Source of the DNA: Pseudolabrys sp035718275
GTDB taxonomy: Bacteria; Pseudomonadota; Alphaproteobacteria; Rhizobiales; Xanthobacteraceae
Direction of reading: 5' to 3'
Assembly: GCA_035718275.1 (NCBI GenBank)
Contig: DASTHI010000050.1
Coordinates: forward strand, 62,001-126,000
Length of the DNA: 64,000 nucleotides
Below, one piece after another: positions 43,644 to 52,997 of the stretch (positions are counted from its first letter, which is position 1; each line of letters starts with the position of its first letter). A program made the position numbers and the translations under genes. The notes beneath the pieces were generated by a model. The model was given only the letters and a program-made list of their open reading frames with translations. It was not told where the DNA came from and searched no databases.

Positions 43644-43752
43644 GAGGTTCTGGCCGTTTGTTCCGGATAGCTCGACCGGTGTCCATATTTTCGGAGATGT
43701 GGAATGTACTTCAGTTCGCCGCTTCGGCGTGCCGGAATGACATCACCGACAA

Positions 43753-44808
43753 TTAGCGCAATGAAGCGTTCACCTTGTCGAGCGCCTCCTGGCCGGGGCA
43801 CAGCTCCTTCTCACCGAGCTGGTTGAGGGGACGATCGACAGTGCGCAAATGCGCGTGCAGATCCTCGGGTTCTTCCTCGACGTAGAGGAGGCCGGTCACA
43901 ATCTGGCCTTTGGCCGCGTGATGCTGAAGGAAACCGAGCGCAGCCGTTCGGTCATGCACGTCATAGTCGGCAGCAAGCTTGCGCAATGCCAGTCTTGATC
44001 CGTCGTGCTGCTCGACGATTTCAACGGTGCCAGGTTCCTGTTTGACCTCGATGGGCATTCGGCTGGATATGAAGTCGAGGCGGTTCACAGCCTCGTTGTG
44101 CTCGCGCACGAAATCAAAACTTTTAGTCGACCCTGCATGATTGTTGAACGCAACGCAGGGGCTGATCACATCAATGAATGCCGCGCCTTTGTGAGCGATG
44201 GCCGCCTTGATGATCGGGACCAGCTGTTGCTTGTCGCCGGAGAAGGAGCGAGCGACGAAAGATGCCCCAAGCTGCAGGGCCATGGCCACAAGGTCGATGG
44301 AGTTGTCGGTGTTGATGAACCCGCGCTTGGATTTGGAGCCGCGATCCGCGGTGGCCGAGAACTGCCCCTTTGTGAGACCATAAACGCCGTTGTTCTCCAC
44401 GATATAAACCATATTCACGCCGCGGCGCAGCGAATGTGCGAATTGGCCGAGCCCGATCGATGCGCTGTCGCCGTCGCCGGATACGCCCAGATAGATCAGA
44501 TCCCGATTGGCGAGATTGGCACCGGTGAGCACCGAAGGCATGCGCCCGTGGACCGAATTAAATCCGTGCGAATTTCCAAGAAAATAGGTCGGAGTTTTCG
44601 ACGAGCAGCCAATTCCCGAAATCTTCGCGACACGGTGCGGTTCGATAGAAAGCTCAAAACAGGCTTGAATGATTGCTGCCGTAATCGAGTCGTGTCCGCA
44701 GCCGGCGCATAGGGTTGAGACAGTGCCCTCATAGTCGCGATGCGTGTAGCCAAGCGAATTCTTCGGCAGCTCGGGATGACGGAATTTGGGTTTTCCGAGA
44801 TAGGTCAT
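43753..44808 (-). CDS. korB: 2-oxoacid:ferredoxin oxidoreductase, beta subunit
   Basis: 351 residues. TPP-binding subunit: CAGCGHDSITAAI, the GIGCSSKTPTYF segment, GDGDSASIGLGQFAH (TPP/Mg) and IVENNGVYGLTKGQ. Length and order match KorB of 2-oxoglutarate:ferredoxin oxidoreductases; 2-oxoglutarate as substrate is inference from the family. AGGAATGC precedes the ATG. Lies 115 bases after the alpha gene; that gap contains a CCCGGTGGCCGGG mini-hairpin. Confidence 0.92.
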   Translation of the reverse strand: MTYLGKPKFRHPELPKNSLGYTHRDYEGTVSTLCAGCGHDSITAAIIQACFELSIEPHRVAKISGIGCSSKTPTYFLGNSHGFNSVHGRMPSVLTGANLANRDLIYLGVSGDGDSASIGLGQFAHSLRRGVNMVYIVENNGVYGLTKGQFSATADRGSKSKRGFINTDNSIDLVAMALQLGASFVARSFSGDKQQLVPIIKAAIAHKGAAFIDVISPCVAFNNHAGSTKSFDFVREHNEAVNRLDFISSRMPIEVKQEPGTVEIVEQHDGSRLALRKLAADYDVHDRTAALGFLQHHAAKGQIVTGLLYVEEEPEDLHAHLRTVDRPLNQLGEKELCPGQEALDKVNASLR

Positions 44809-44923
44809 GCTCGCATTCCTGGATTACCGCGGCCGAGACCTGGGTCGATTCCCGGTGGCCGGGTTCGTCCGTCGGCGCGGGACACGCGGGTTAAGCCCAC
44901 GGACACCCTGACGGGCTGTCGGC

Positions 44924-46768
44924 TCACGACGTCACCTTCATCGGCTTCACCTTCAGCTGATCAAGAAGGTCACCGATCGATCTGGCGATGAACCGGGCGG
45001 TGATTGGTGTTCCATCGAAATGAAGAATGGGCACAAGGCGGACGGGGTCGATGCCGCACTCATTGACGATCAGCGATCGCAGCTGGGCATCCCGATTCTG
45101 CTCGACCACAAAAACGAAATCGTGATCCGCAACGAAGCTATTGACGCTCGAGTGGAACGGGAACGCACGTATCCGCATGCGATCCAGCGCATGCCCTCGT
45201 GCCTCGATGAGGTGAATGGCCTCGTCCATGGCAGGCGATGTCGAGCCATAATAGATTACGCCATATTTGGTCGGCTTGCTCGACCTCGCGATGAGCGGGC
45301 GAGGGACAAGATCCTTGGCTGTATCGAATTTTCTGATCAGCCGCTGCATGTTGTCGACGTAAGGAGCGCCTTCTTCCGTGTAGCGCGCATACCGATCGCG
45401 CGAGGTGCCGCGCGTGAAAAAGGACCCTTTCGTCGGGTGTGTGCCCGGATAGGTGCGGTACGGGATGCCGTCGCCATCGACGTCGAGGTAGCGGCCGAAT
45501 TCCTTTCCACTCTCGAGATCGGCCGCCGTCATGACCTTGCCTCGGTCGTATTTGCGGCTGTCATTCCACGCGAGGGGCTTTGACAGATGATGGTTCATGC
45601 CGATGTCGAGATCCAGCATGACGAATATCGGGGTCTGCAGCCTGTCAGCGAGATCGAAAGCCTGCGCCGCAAATTCGAAGCTTTCAGCCGGGTCTTCCGG
45701 GAACAGCAGCACGTGTTTGGTGTCGCCATGGGATGCGTAGGCACAGGTGGTCACGTCGCATTGCTGGGTACGCGTGGGCATTCCGGTAGAGGGTCCGGCG
45801 CGCTGCACGTCGAACAAAACGGCAGGAATCTCAGCAAAGTACGCAAGCCCGATGAATTCCTGCATCAGCGAGATGCCCGGGCCCGAAGTTGCGGTAAACG
45901 CGCGCGCACCGTTCCACCCGGCGCCGATGACTATGCCAATGGACGCCAGTTCATCTTCGGCCTGAATGATCGCGTATTTTGCCTTTTTTGTTTCGGGATC
46001 AACGCGCAATTTTGCGCAATGACGGGTGAAGGCATCGGCCAATGAGGAGGAAGGCGTGATCGGATACCACGCGCAAACGGTTGCCCCGCCATAGACTGCC
46101 CCGAGAGCGGCGGCCGAATTGCCTTCGATGAAGATTCGGTCGCCAACCGCGTTTGCCCGTTTGAGCCTGATGCCGAGCGGACATTGCAAATTCAAGATTG
46201 CGAAATCGCGACCGATATGCAGAGCCTTGATATTCGGCTCGATTAGCTTGTCCTTGCCTTTGTATTGCTCGCCAATGAGCTGCTCGACGACGCTCACGTC
46301 CATGTCGAGCAAGGCCGTCAGCACGCCAATATAGATGATGTTCTTGAATAACTGCCGCTGACGCGGGTCCGTGTATTCGCGATTGCAGATGGCGGTCAAA
46401 GGGACGCCGATCACGGTCACATCTTCGCGGAATTTGGAAGCTGGCAGCGGCTTGGTCGAATCGTAGAGCAGGTAACCGCCTGGCTCTATGGCGGCGATGT
46501 CCTTGTCGAATGTTTGCGGATTCATCGCCACCATGAAGTCGGTACCGCCGCGGGCCCCGAGATGGCCTGCTTCGCAGACGCGCACTTCATACCAGGTCGG
46601 CAGCCCCTGGATGTTCGAGGGGAATATATTTCGGGGCGCCACCGGCACTCCCATGCGCATCACCGCGCGCGCGAACATCTCGTTCGCGCTCGCCGAGCCA
46701 GAGCCGTTGACGTTGGCGAAACGAATGACGAAGTCGTTTACGCGGCTGATCGGCGTGGCGGTCGGCAT
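44924..46768 (-). CDS. korA: 2-oxoacid:acceptor oxidoreductase, gamma-alpha fused subunit
   Basis: 614 residues from ATG 46768, chosen because it has AGGGA five bases upstream and gives the canonical N-terminus; an upstream in-frame start at 46861 would add 31 unrelated residues. The N-terminal gamma domain (FANVNGSGSASANEMFARAVMRMGVPVAPRNIFPSNIQGLPTWYEVRVCEAG region) is fused to the alpha domain beginning near ALGAVYGGATVCAWYPITPSSSLADAF. Gamma-alpha fusion occurs in the oxygen-tolerant KOR type. The start overlaps the upstream gene by 31 bases. Confidence 0.92.
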   Translation of the reverse strand: MPTATPISRVNDFVIRFANVNGSGSASANEMFARAVMRMGVPVAPRNIFPSNIQGLPTWYEVRVCEAGHLGARGGTDFMVAMNPQTFDKDIAAIEPGGYLLYDSTKPLPASKFREDVTVIGVPLTAICNREYTDPRQRQLFKNIIYIGVLTALLDMDVSVVEQLIGEQYKGKDKLIEPNIKALHIGRDFAILNLQCPLGIRLKRANAVGDRIFIEGNSAAALGAVYGGATVCAWYPITPSSSLADAFTRHCAKLRVDPETKKAKYAIIQAEDELASIGIVIGAGWNGARAFTATSGPGISLMQEFIGLAYFAEIPAVLFDVQRAGPSTGMPTRTQQCDVTTCAYASHGDTKHVLLFPEDPAESFEFAAQAFDLADRLQTPIFVMLDLDIGMNHHLSKPLAWNDSRKYDRGKVMTAADLESGKEFGRYLDVDGDGIPYRTYPGTHPTKGSFFTRGTSRDRYARYTEEGAPYVDNMQRLIRKFDTAKDLVPRPLIARSSKPTKYGVIYYGSTSPAMDEAIHLIEARGHALDRMRIRAFPFHSSVNSFVADHDFVFVVEQNRDAQLRSLIVNECGIDPVRLVPILHFDGTPITARFIARSIGDLLDQLKVKPMKVTS

Positions 46769-48540
46769 GAATTCCCTGCGTGAGTCATATCGAGCAAGAA
46801 CTTCTGCATGTCCCAGGCGCCCGTAGGACAGCGCTCGGCACAAAGCCCGCAGTGCAGGCATACGTCTTCATCTTTGACCATGACGCGACCCGTCTTGAGG
46901 CCGTCCTGGACATACAGATCCTGTGTAAGGTTGTGTGAGGGCGCATTCAGACGCCGGCGCAAATCGGCTTCTTCGCCATTTTGCGTGAATGTAATGCAAT
47001 CCATCGGGCAGATATCGACGCATGCGTCGCATTCGATGCAGAGCTGAGACGAGAATACTGTCTGCACGTCGCAATTGAGACAGCGGTGCGATTCCTTGAC
47101 AGCCAGAGCGACATCAAATCCGAGTTCAACTTCAGCCTTGATATCCTTGAGCGCCACCACTTTGTCGCGTTGCGGCACCTTGTAACGGTTATCCAGTGCG
47201 ATCTCGTTGTCGTAGGACCACTCGTGAATGCCCATCTTTTGGCTCATGATCTGCACAGCCGGGGCGGGGCGGTCCGAGATATCTTCGCCATTGAGCAGCT
47301 TGTCTATGGACACCGCGGCTTCATGCCCGTGTGCCACCGCCCAGATGATATTTTTGGGTCCAAAGGCGGCATCACCTCCAAAGAAGACCTTTGGATGGGT
47401 CGAAGCCATCGTCGTGGCATCGACCTTCGGCATGTCCCATTGATCAAATTCAATGCCGATCCCTCGCTCGATCCACGGGAACGCGTTCTCCTGGCCGACG
47501 GCAACCAGCACGTCGTCGCATGGAAAATGCTGGTCAGGCTCGCCGGACGGAACGAGCTTGCGGCGGCCCTTGGAATCGTATTCGGCTCTGACTTTTTCGA
47601 AGATGATCCCTGTCAACTTCCCGTTCTGGTGCACGAATTCCTTCGGCACAAGATAGTTGTGAATCGGTATGCCCTCATGCATCGCGTCTTCCTTTTCCCA
47701 GGGAGACGCCTTCATTTCCTCAAAACCGGATCGGACCACCACGTCGACTTGCTCACCGCCCAGTCGTCGGGCGGAACGGCAGCAGTCCATAGCCGTGTTG
47801 CCGCCTCCAAGGACGACCACTCGCTTGCCGATCCTGTCGATGTGGCCGAACGATATCGAAGAGAGCCAATCGATGCCGATATGAATATTTGCGGCCGCTT
47901 CCTTTCGTCCCGGAATGTCAAGATCGCGTCCACGAGGCGCGCCGGAACCGACGAATACCGCGTCCCAACCTTCAGCAAGCAGCCCCTTCATGCTGTCGAT
48001 GCGCTTGCCGGATCGAAACTCCACGCCAAGATTGAGAATGTAGCCGCATTCCTCGTCGATCACGGAATCGGGTAGTCTGAATTTAGGGATCTGAGTGCGG
48101 ATCATCCCGCCGGCTTTGGGATCCTGATCGAACACCACGCAATGGTACCCAAGCGGGGCGAGATCGCGAGCAACCGTTAGTGAAGCAGGACCGCCGCCGA
48201 TCAGCGCTATCCGCTTGCCGTTTTTCCTTGTGGCGGGCTTGGGCAGGCGTTCCCGGATGTCATCCTTATAGTCCGCCGCTACTCTTTTCAGGCGGCAGAT
48301 CGCCACCGGCTCCTTCTCGACGCGCGTTCGACGGCATGCAGGCTCGCACGGGCGATCGCAGGTCCGGCCAAGGATCCCCGGAAACACATTGGACCGCCAG
48401 TTGATCATGTAAGCGTCGGAGTATCGGCCGTGCGCGATCAGGCGAATATATTCCGGTACCGGCGTATGCGCCGGGCAGGCCCACTGGCAATCGACCACCT
48501 TGTGAAAGCAATTCGGGTCGGAGATATCGGTATTCTTCAT
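46738..48540 (-). CDS. GltD-like flavoprotein fused to a two-cluster ferredoxin domain (electron carrier subunit of the KOR operon)
   Basis: About 600 residues from ATG 48540 (GAGGAG upstream). An N-terminal Fer4_20 region carries CFHKVVDC, CPAH and CDRPCEPAC clusters; two Rossmann motifs follow for FAD (IALIGGGPASLT) and NAD(P) (VVVLGGGNTAMDCCRSA). The C-terminus holds ferredoxin-type Cys sets (CIECDACVDICP, CLHCGLCAERCP). This resembles glutamate synthase small subunit or NfnB with an added 2x[4Fe-4S] domain. No GOGAT large subunit is present; instead it begins the korA-korB operon, so it most likely passes electrons between ferredoxin-level clusters and NAD(P). Confidence 0.9.
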   Translation of the reverse strand: MKNTDISDPNCFHKVVDCQWACPAHTPVPEYIRLIAHGRYSDAYMINWRSNVFPGILGRTCDRPCEPACRRTRVEKEPVAICRLKRVAADYKDDIRERLPKPATRKNGKRIALIGGGPASLTVARDLAPLGYHCVVFDQDPKAGGMIRTQIPKFRLPDSVIDEECGYILNLGVEFRSGKRIDSMKGLLAEGWDAVFVGSGAPRGRDLDIPGRKEAAANIHIGIDWLSSISFGHIDRIGKRVVVLGGGNTAMDCCRSARRLGGEQVDVVVRSGFEEMKASPWEKEDAMHEGIPIHNYLVPKEFVHQNGKLTGIIFEKVRAEYDSKGRRKLVPSGEPDQHFPCDDVLVAVGQENAFPWIERGIGIEFDQWDMPKVDATTMASTHPKVFFGGDAAFGPKNIIWAVAHGHEAAVSIDKLLNGEDISDRPAPAVQIMSQKMGIHEWSYDNEIALDNRYKVPQRDKVVALKDIKAEVELGFDVALAVKESHRCLNCDVQTVFSSQLCIECDACVDICPMDCITFTQNGEEADLRRRLNAPSHNLTQDLYVQDGLKTGRVMVKDEDVCLHCGLCAERCPTGAWDMQKFLLDMTHAGNSCRPPRRSAA

Positions 48541-49025
48541 TGACTCCTCAAACGCGCACCGCTCCCGCAGAACCAACCCCGGCGTCGCGTAGCAGCCCCC
48601 GCGGCTCTGCCTTATCAGCTATTGGTATGTAACGACCACGAATCCGAGACAATAATATGGGGTCGATACCAGCAAAGCTACCCGTCCCATCGTAGATGCA
48701 GCGTCCATTAACCGCAGGTTTGGCACTTTTTCGCTTGCTGAAAGGGTAAGGCGAGTTGTTTTCGCCTCCTTAAGAGCGAGCCAATCCGAGTGCGCGCCTT
48801 TTTTGGGTTCCCAGAGATTTTGCGCCGCACCATGACGTGAACGTGATGCCGCGGCAGCACTGTGTGGTGCGCTGATTCCGCTCACCGGTGCGCCTTTGAA
48901 TGTCTCCTGTGGACAGCTGGGCACCCGAAGGCTCGCTGAATCTTCGGGAGAAGTCGCGGAACCAATGGTAAAAGCCGGGATTGCAACTTCAATCGTCCGG
49001 CCGCCCCACTCGCGTCAATAGCAAC
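48541..49025. other. 485-base gap without a supported gene
   Basis: Lies between the divergent KOR operon start and the ATP12 gene, so it should hold both promoters. A 101-codon minus-strand reading frame (48619-48924) has no recognisable features and is judged spurious. No strong -35/-10 pair or hairpin with T-run was recognised. Confidence 0.55.
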
Positions 49026-49790
49026 ATGCGAGAGATTTTTCAGGAGATCTTCATCGACCAACCGCTCGATCCGGTCGAGGCGGCGCGAAGAAGTGCCCGG
49101 CCAAATCTGCGAAGACGCTTCTACAAGAGCGCACATGCAGACCAAAGCGGGACTGTTCTGCTCGACGATCGGCCGGTCAATACGCCAGCTCGCCGCCGTC
49201 TTTCCGCTCCGACGCGGACACTTGCCGAAGCAATCGCGGAGGAATGGAATGCACAAGGTGAGTTGATCGACCCTGCGCGCATGCCGATCACTCGCCTGGC
49301 AAATGTTGTTATCGATGGCGTTACGGACGCACCACACACTGTCATCGACGAGATTGAGAAATATCTTCGTTCGGATTTGCTGTTCTATCGTGCTGAGGGC
49401 CCGATCGCATTGGCGGAACGGCAATCGAGAGCTTGGGATCCAATTCTCGCCTGGGCGCGCGACCGGTTCGGGGCGCGCTTTATCCTGGCGGAAGGCATAA
49501 TGTACGTGACCCAGCCGCGTGCAGCTATTTCTTCCATCCGGCAAGCTGTTCCAATCGAGCCGTGGCGGCTCGGCGCCGTTTCATCGATGACGAATCTGAC
49601 AGGTTCGGCCCTACTTGCGCTCGCAATCGTACACCGCATACTCGACCCGGACGCGGCGTGGCAGGCCGCGCATCTGGATGAGGATTGGCAAATGCTCCAG
49701 TGGGGGCGTGACGAGCTTGCGCTCAAGCAGCGCAGCTACCGGGAGGCAGAATTCCGAGCTGCCGCAACGGTGCTGAGGCTTGTGGATTGA
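49026..49790 (+). CDS. ATP12-family F1-ATPase assembly chaperone
   Basis: 254 residues from ATG 49026 (TTG 48981 would add 15 residues). RRFYKSAHADQSGTVLLDDRPVNTPARR, AIAEEWNAQGELIDPARMPITRLAN and SSMTNLTGSALLALAI match the ATP12 family, which binds the F1 alpha subunit in mitochondria and alphaproteobacteria. Presence supports an alphaproteobacterial source. Confidence 0.93.
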   Translation: MREIFQEIFIDQPLDPVEAARRSARPNLRRRFYKSAHADQSGTVLLDDRPVNTPARRRLSAPTRTLAEAIAEEWNAQGELIDPARMPITRLANVVIDGVTDAPHTVIDEIEKYLRSDLLFYRAEGPIALAERQSRAWDPILAWARDRFGARFILAEGIMYVTQPRAAISSIRQAVPIEPWRLGAVSSMTNLTGSALLALAIVHRILDPDAAWQAAHLDEDWQMLQWGRDELALKQRSYREAEFRAAATVLRLVD

Positions 49791-49814
49791 GGAGGAGCAA
49801 TCCGGAGTTTTGAT

Positions 49815-50345
49815 CTAGTGCCCGCTCGGGTCACCCTTGCGACTGGCCTCGTAAAGAAACCAGACGCGCTTTTCTGCATCGTCGATAAAGGTCTCGATCA
49901 GGCTCGCGGTCGCAACATCGTTGTGCTCATCGCACAGGTCATGGACCTCGCGCAGTGCAGAAACGACGCGTTGATTGTCGTCACGCAGCTCTGCCAGCAT
50001 ATCCTGCGGCTCGACATAGTCTGCATCGTTGTCCGCGAGGCGCTGTTTTCTGGAGATGTCGCCGATCGATCGAAGTGTGGGTTGACCGATCTTGCGAACA
50101 CGCTCGGCTATCACATCGGTGGTCGCGAAAATCTGTTCCGCCTGCTCATCGAGGAGAAGGTGGTAATCCCTGAAATGGGGTCCGCTCACATGCCAATGGA
50201 AGTTCTTGGTTTTGAGGTAGAGCGCAAATGTGTCGGCAAGAACAGCGTTGAGCGCACCGGCGATATCCTTGGCCGCATCGTTGCCGAGATCGGTCGGAGT
50301 GGCGAGGCGCGGCGCGGTGGCGCGCGAGCGGGTAGCGTGATTCAT
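49815..50345 (-). CDS. dps: Dps-family ferritin-like protein
   Basis: 176 residues. Ferroxidase residues conserved by alignment to E. coli Dps: His50, His62, Asp66, Asp77, Glu81 within KTKNFHWHVSGPHF...YHLLLDEQAEQ. The N-terminus is Arg/Thr-rich, as in DNA-binding Dps. Stores iron and protects DNA from peroxide. Convergent with ATP12; 24 bases separate the stops. Confidence 0.93.
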   Translation of the reverse strand: MNHATRSRATAPRLATPTDLGNDAAKDIAGALNAVLADTFALYLKTKNFHWHVSGPHFRDYHLLLDEQAEQIFATTDVIAERVRKIGQPTLRSIGDISRKQRLADNDADYVEPQDMLAELRDDNQRVVSALREVHDLCDEHNDVATASLIETFIDDAEKRVWFLYEASRKGDPSGH

Positions 50346-50411
50346 GGGATTTCCCTCTGACTACGTGACGAAACAATCCAGGCAGCCGCAAAGTTCCGCA
50401 CGGCGGCAAAT

Positions 50412-51311
50412 TTATTGACGGCCTGCTTCGTCCGGTCGGCGACTGTGCGTTTTCGACGCAATTTCGGCAGCCTTGGCTTCAGCTGTCCGTGCCTCAGACT
50501 CACGGCCGAGTTGTGACAAGAGCGATGCACGCGCTTCATGCATTTGAGCCACGCCACCCTTGATCTCGATCGCGGCGTCAACGCTGGCGAGTGCGTCATC
50601 CAGTCGCGACATCTTCTTCAATGCGAGCGCGCGGCCAAGATAGGCCTCCGCCATCTTCGGCTCAAGCGCAATAGCGGCGTCGTAGGCTGCAAGGGCTTCC
50701 GTAGTGCGGCCGAGGTCAAGCAAGGCATGTGCACGGTTGCAATGCGTTACACAAAATTCGGAATCGAGCTCCAGAGCCCTGGCATAGCTTGCGATCGCTT
50801 CCTCGGTCCGGCCCATGGCGTGCAGGGTTACGCCCCGATTGAGCCAGTCACGAGATGATTTCGGATCAAGTGCGACGGCGCGATCGAAACTCGAAAGCGC
50901 TTCGGCATGACGGCCAAGCTCGCTAAGCATATTTGCGCGGTTGCCATACGCATCGGTGAAGTTGATGTCACATTCGATGGCGTCATCGAAGCTGGCCAGT
51001 GCGTCATTGATCTGGCCCATCCGATGCAGAGCCTGCCCGATCAGGTTGTGCACCCGCGCCTGCCGCGGCCGGAAGTTCAACGACCGTCTCGCGAGATCGA
51101 TCCCCTGCTGGAACTGACCTTCGTGACAGGCGATCACGGCAATGTAGTAAAGAGCGTCCGGGTTGCGCGGATCATTTCTCAACACCTCGGTATAACGGTC
51201 CATCGCAAGCGAAAGCTCTCCAGCACGGTGGTGCGTCAGACCCTGACTGATGAGATCTGCGGCGGTGGGCGGCGGGACCATACTGGTTTGTAAGCAGGGA
51301 AGGGTCCTCAT
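50412..51311 (-). CDS. Tetratricopeptide repeat protein
   Basis: About 300 residues from ATG 51311; the reading frame opens at 51410 and another ATG is at 51281, and none has a strong ribosome binding site. From about residue 25 it is made of seven or more TPR units (AMDRYTEVLRNDPRNPDALYY, ALASFDDAIECDINFTDAYGNRANML, AIASYARALELD and so on). A protein-interaction scaffold with no catalytic domain. Divergent from pccB. Exact partners unknown. Confidence 0.85.
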   Translation of the reverse strand: MRTLPCLQTSMVPPPTAADLISQGLTHHRAGELSLAMDRYTEVLRNDPRNPDALYYIAVIACHEGQFQQGIDLARRSLNFRPRQARVHNLIGQALHRMGQINDALASFDDAIECDINFTDAYGNRANMLSELGRHAEALSSFDRAVALDPKSSRDWLNRGVTLHAMGRTEEAIASYARALELDSEFCVTHCNRAHALLDLGRTTEALAAYDAAIALEPKMAEAYLGRALALKKMSRLDDALASVDAAIEIKGGVAQMHEARASLLSQLGRESEARTAEAKAAEIASKTHSRRPDEAGRQ

Positions 51312-51457
51312 GCCAACAGATAAAGCGCCCAGAGGGACTGTTTGGCCTGGCTTCGCAGTTCGGCCGATCGGCTGGAGCCCACGAAGGCAGCCACAATATT
51401 TGCAGGTCATGATATGCCTTGACCTCGAAATTCCGTGAGGGCAGAGGCCACAGGGTC

Positions 51458-52990
51458 ATGAAAGACATCCTCGACAGGCTCGAAAAACGGCGCGGGGAAG
51501 CCCGCCTTGGCGGCGGCAAAGCGCGCATTGAGGCGCAGCACAAGCGCGGCAAGCTCACGGCCCGTGAACGCATCGAACTTCTGCTCGACAAGGGATCCTT
51601 CGAAGAGTTCGACATGTTCGTCGAGCACCGCTCGAACGAATTCGGGATGGAAAAGAGCAGGATTCCCGGTGACGGCGTCGTTACGGGCTGGGGCACCATC
51701 AATGGTCGCGCCGTTTATATGTTCTCGAAGGACTTCACAGTATTCGGCGGCTCATTGTCGGAGACACACGCGCAGAAAATCATAAAGGTCCAGGATATGG
51801 CCATGCGGGCGCGTTGCCCGATCATCGGCCTGTTTGATGCCGGAGGCGCACGAATCCAAGAAGGCGTCGCAGCGCTCGGCGGCTATGGAGAGGTGTTCAA
51901 GCGCAATGTCATCGCGTCCGGCGTGATCCCGCAGATCAGCGTGATCATGGGGCCATGCGCCGGGGGCGACGTCTATTCACCGGCGATGACCGATTTCATT
52001 TTCATGGTTCGCGAGACGTCCTACATGTTTGTGACCGGCCCGGATGTGGTGAAAACGGTGACCAATGAAGTCGTCACCGCTGAACAACTCGGCGGCGCCT
52101 CGGTGCACACCACGAAATCGGGCGTTTCGGACGGAGCTTTCGAGAACGATGTGGAATGCCTGCTGCAGATGCGCCGGCTGATCGATTTTTTGCCTGCAAA
52201 CAACGAAAGCGGGGTTCCGGAATGGCCCAGCGAGGATGCGGTCGATCGTGTCGACGAATCGCTGGACACGCTTGTACCGGACAATCCCAACAAGCCCTAC
52301 GACATTAAGGAGCTGATCCTGAAAGTTTCGGACGAGTCCGATTTCTTCGAGCTGTCGGCCGCCCATGCGAAAAATATCGTCACGGGGTTCGGCCGAATCG
52401 CTGGCCGAACGGTGGGATTCGTGGCCAATCAGCCTATGGTGCTCGCAGGTGTGCTCGATTCCGATGCTTCGCGAAAGGCAGCCAGGTTTGTACGGTTTTG
52501 CGATGCTTTCGGCATTCCAATCGTGACGTTCGTGGATGTTCCGGGTTTTCTGCCTGGGACAGACCAGGAGTATGGAGGGCTCATCAAGCACGGTGCGAAG
52601 CTTCTCTTTGCATACAGCCAGTGCACGGTGCCGCTCATAACCGTCATCACGCGCAAGGCTTTCGGGGGCGCCTACGACGTCATGGCCTCCAAGCATGTGG
52701 GCGGGGACGTCAACTACGCCTGGCCGACCGCCCAGATTGCGGTCATGGGTGCGCGAGGGGCGGTGGAAATTATTTTCCGGGCCGATATGGACGACCCGAA
52801 AAAAATTGCCGCACGTACGAAAGAGTATGAGGAGCGCTTTCTATCGCCGTTCATCGCAGCGGAGCGCGGCTATATCGACGACGTCATCATGCCGCATTCG
52901 ACGCGACGGCGCATCGCGCGTGCATTGGCCATGTTGCGCAACAAGCATGTCGAGATGCCTGGAAGAAAGCACGACAACCTGCCGCTTTGA
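51458..52990 (+). CDS. pccB: Propionyl-CoA carboxylase beta subunit
   Basis: 510 residues from MKDILDRLEKRRGEARLGGG (ATG 51458; a longer open frame begins at 51419). Carboxyltransferase: acyl-CoA pocket FDAGGARIQEG, GPCAGGDVYSPAMTDF, and biotin-side AFGGAYDVMASKH. Matches PccB length and sequence; the biotinylated partner is encoded at 58242. Carboxylates propionyl-CoA in odd-chain, valine/isoleucine and PHA-related metabolism. Confidence 0.94.
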   Translation: MKDILDRLEKRRGEARLGGGKARIEAQHKRGKLTARERIELLLDKGSFEEFDMFVEHRSNEFGMEKSRIPGDGVVTGWGTINGRAVYMFSKDFTVFGGSLSETHAQKIIKVQDMAMRARCPIIGLFDAGGARIQEGVAALGGYGEVFKRNVIASGVIPQISVIMGPCAGGDVYSPAMTDFIFMVRETSYMFVTGPDVVKTVTNEVVTAEQLGGASVHTTKSGVSDGAFENDVECLLQMRRLIDFLPANNESGVPEWPSEDAVDRVDESLDTLVPDNPNKPYDIKELILKVSDESDFFELSAAHAKNIVTGFGRIAGRTVGFVANQPMVLAGVLDSDASRKAARFVRFCDAFGIPIVTFVDVPGFLPGTDQEYGGLIKHGAKLLFAYSQCTVPLITVITRKAFGGAYDVMASKHVGGDVNYAWPTAQIAVMGARGAVEIIFRADMDDPKKIAARTKEYEERFLSPFIAAERGYIDDVIMPHSTRRRIARALAMLRNKHVEMPGRKHDNLPL

Positions 52991-52997
52991 GGGGGGC

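Noticed and set aside
44809..44923. CCCGGTGGCCGGG palindrome in the korA-korB gap as a REP element
   Set aside because: Only a five-base stem with no outer inverted ends; below what can be supported as a repeat element.
48619..48924. 101-codon minus-strand reading frame in the gap before ATP12
   Set aside because: No convincing ribosome binding site, no recognised family and unremarkable composition. Retained only as part of the gap description.
51281..51410. CKYCGC cysteine cluster at the upstream end of the TPR frame as a zinc ribbon
   Set aside because: It lies only in the extension from the earliest possible start and has no second complete CxxC pair. A later ATG is more likely.
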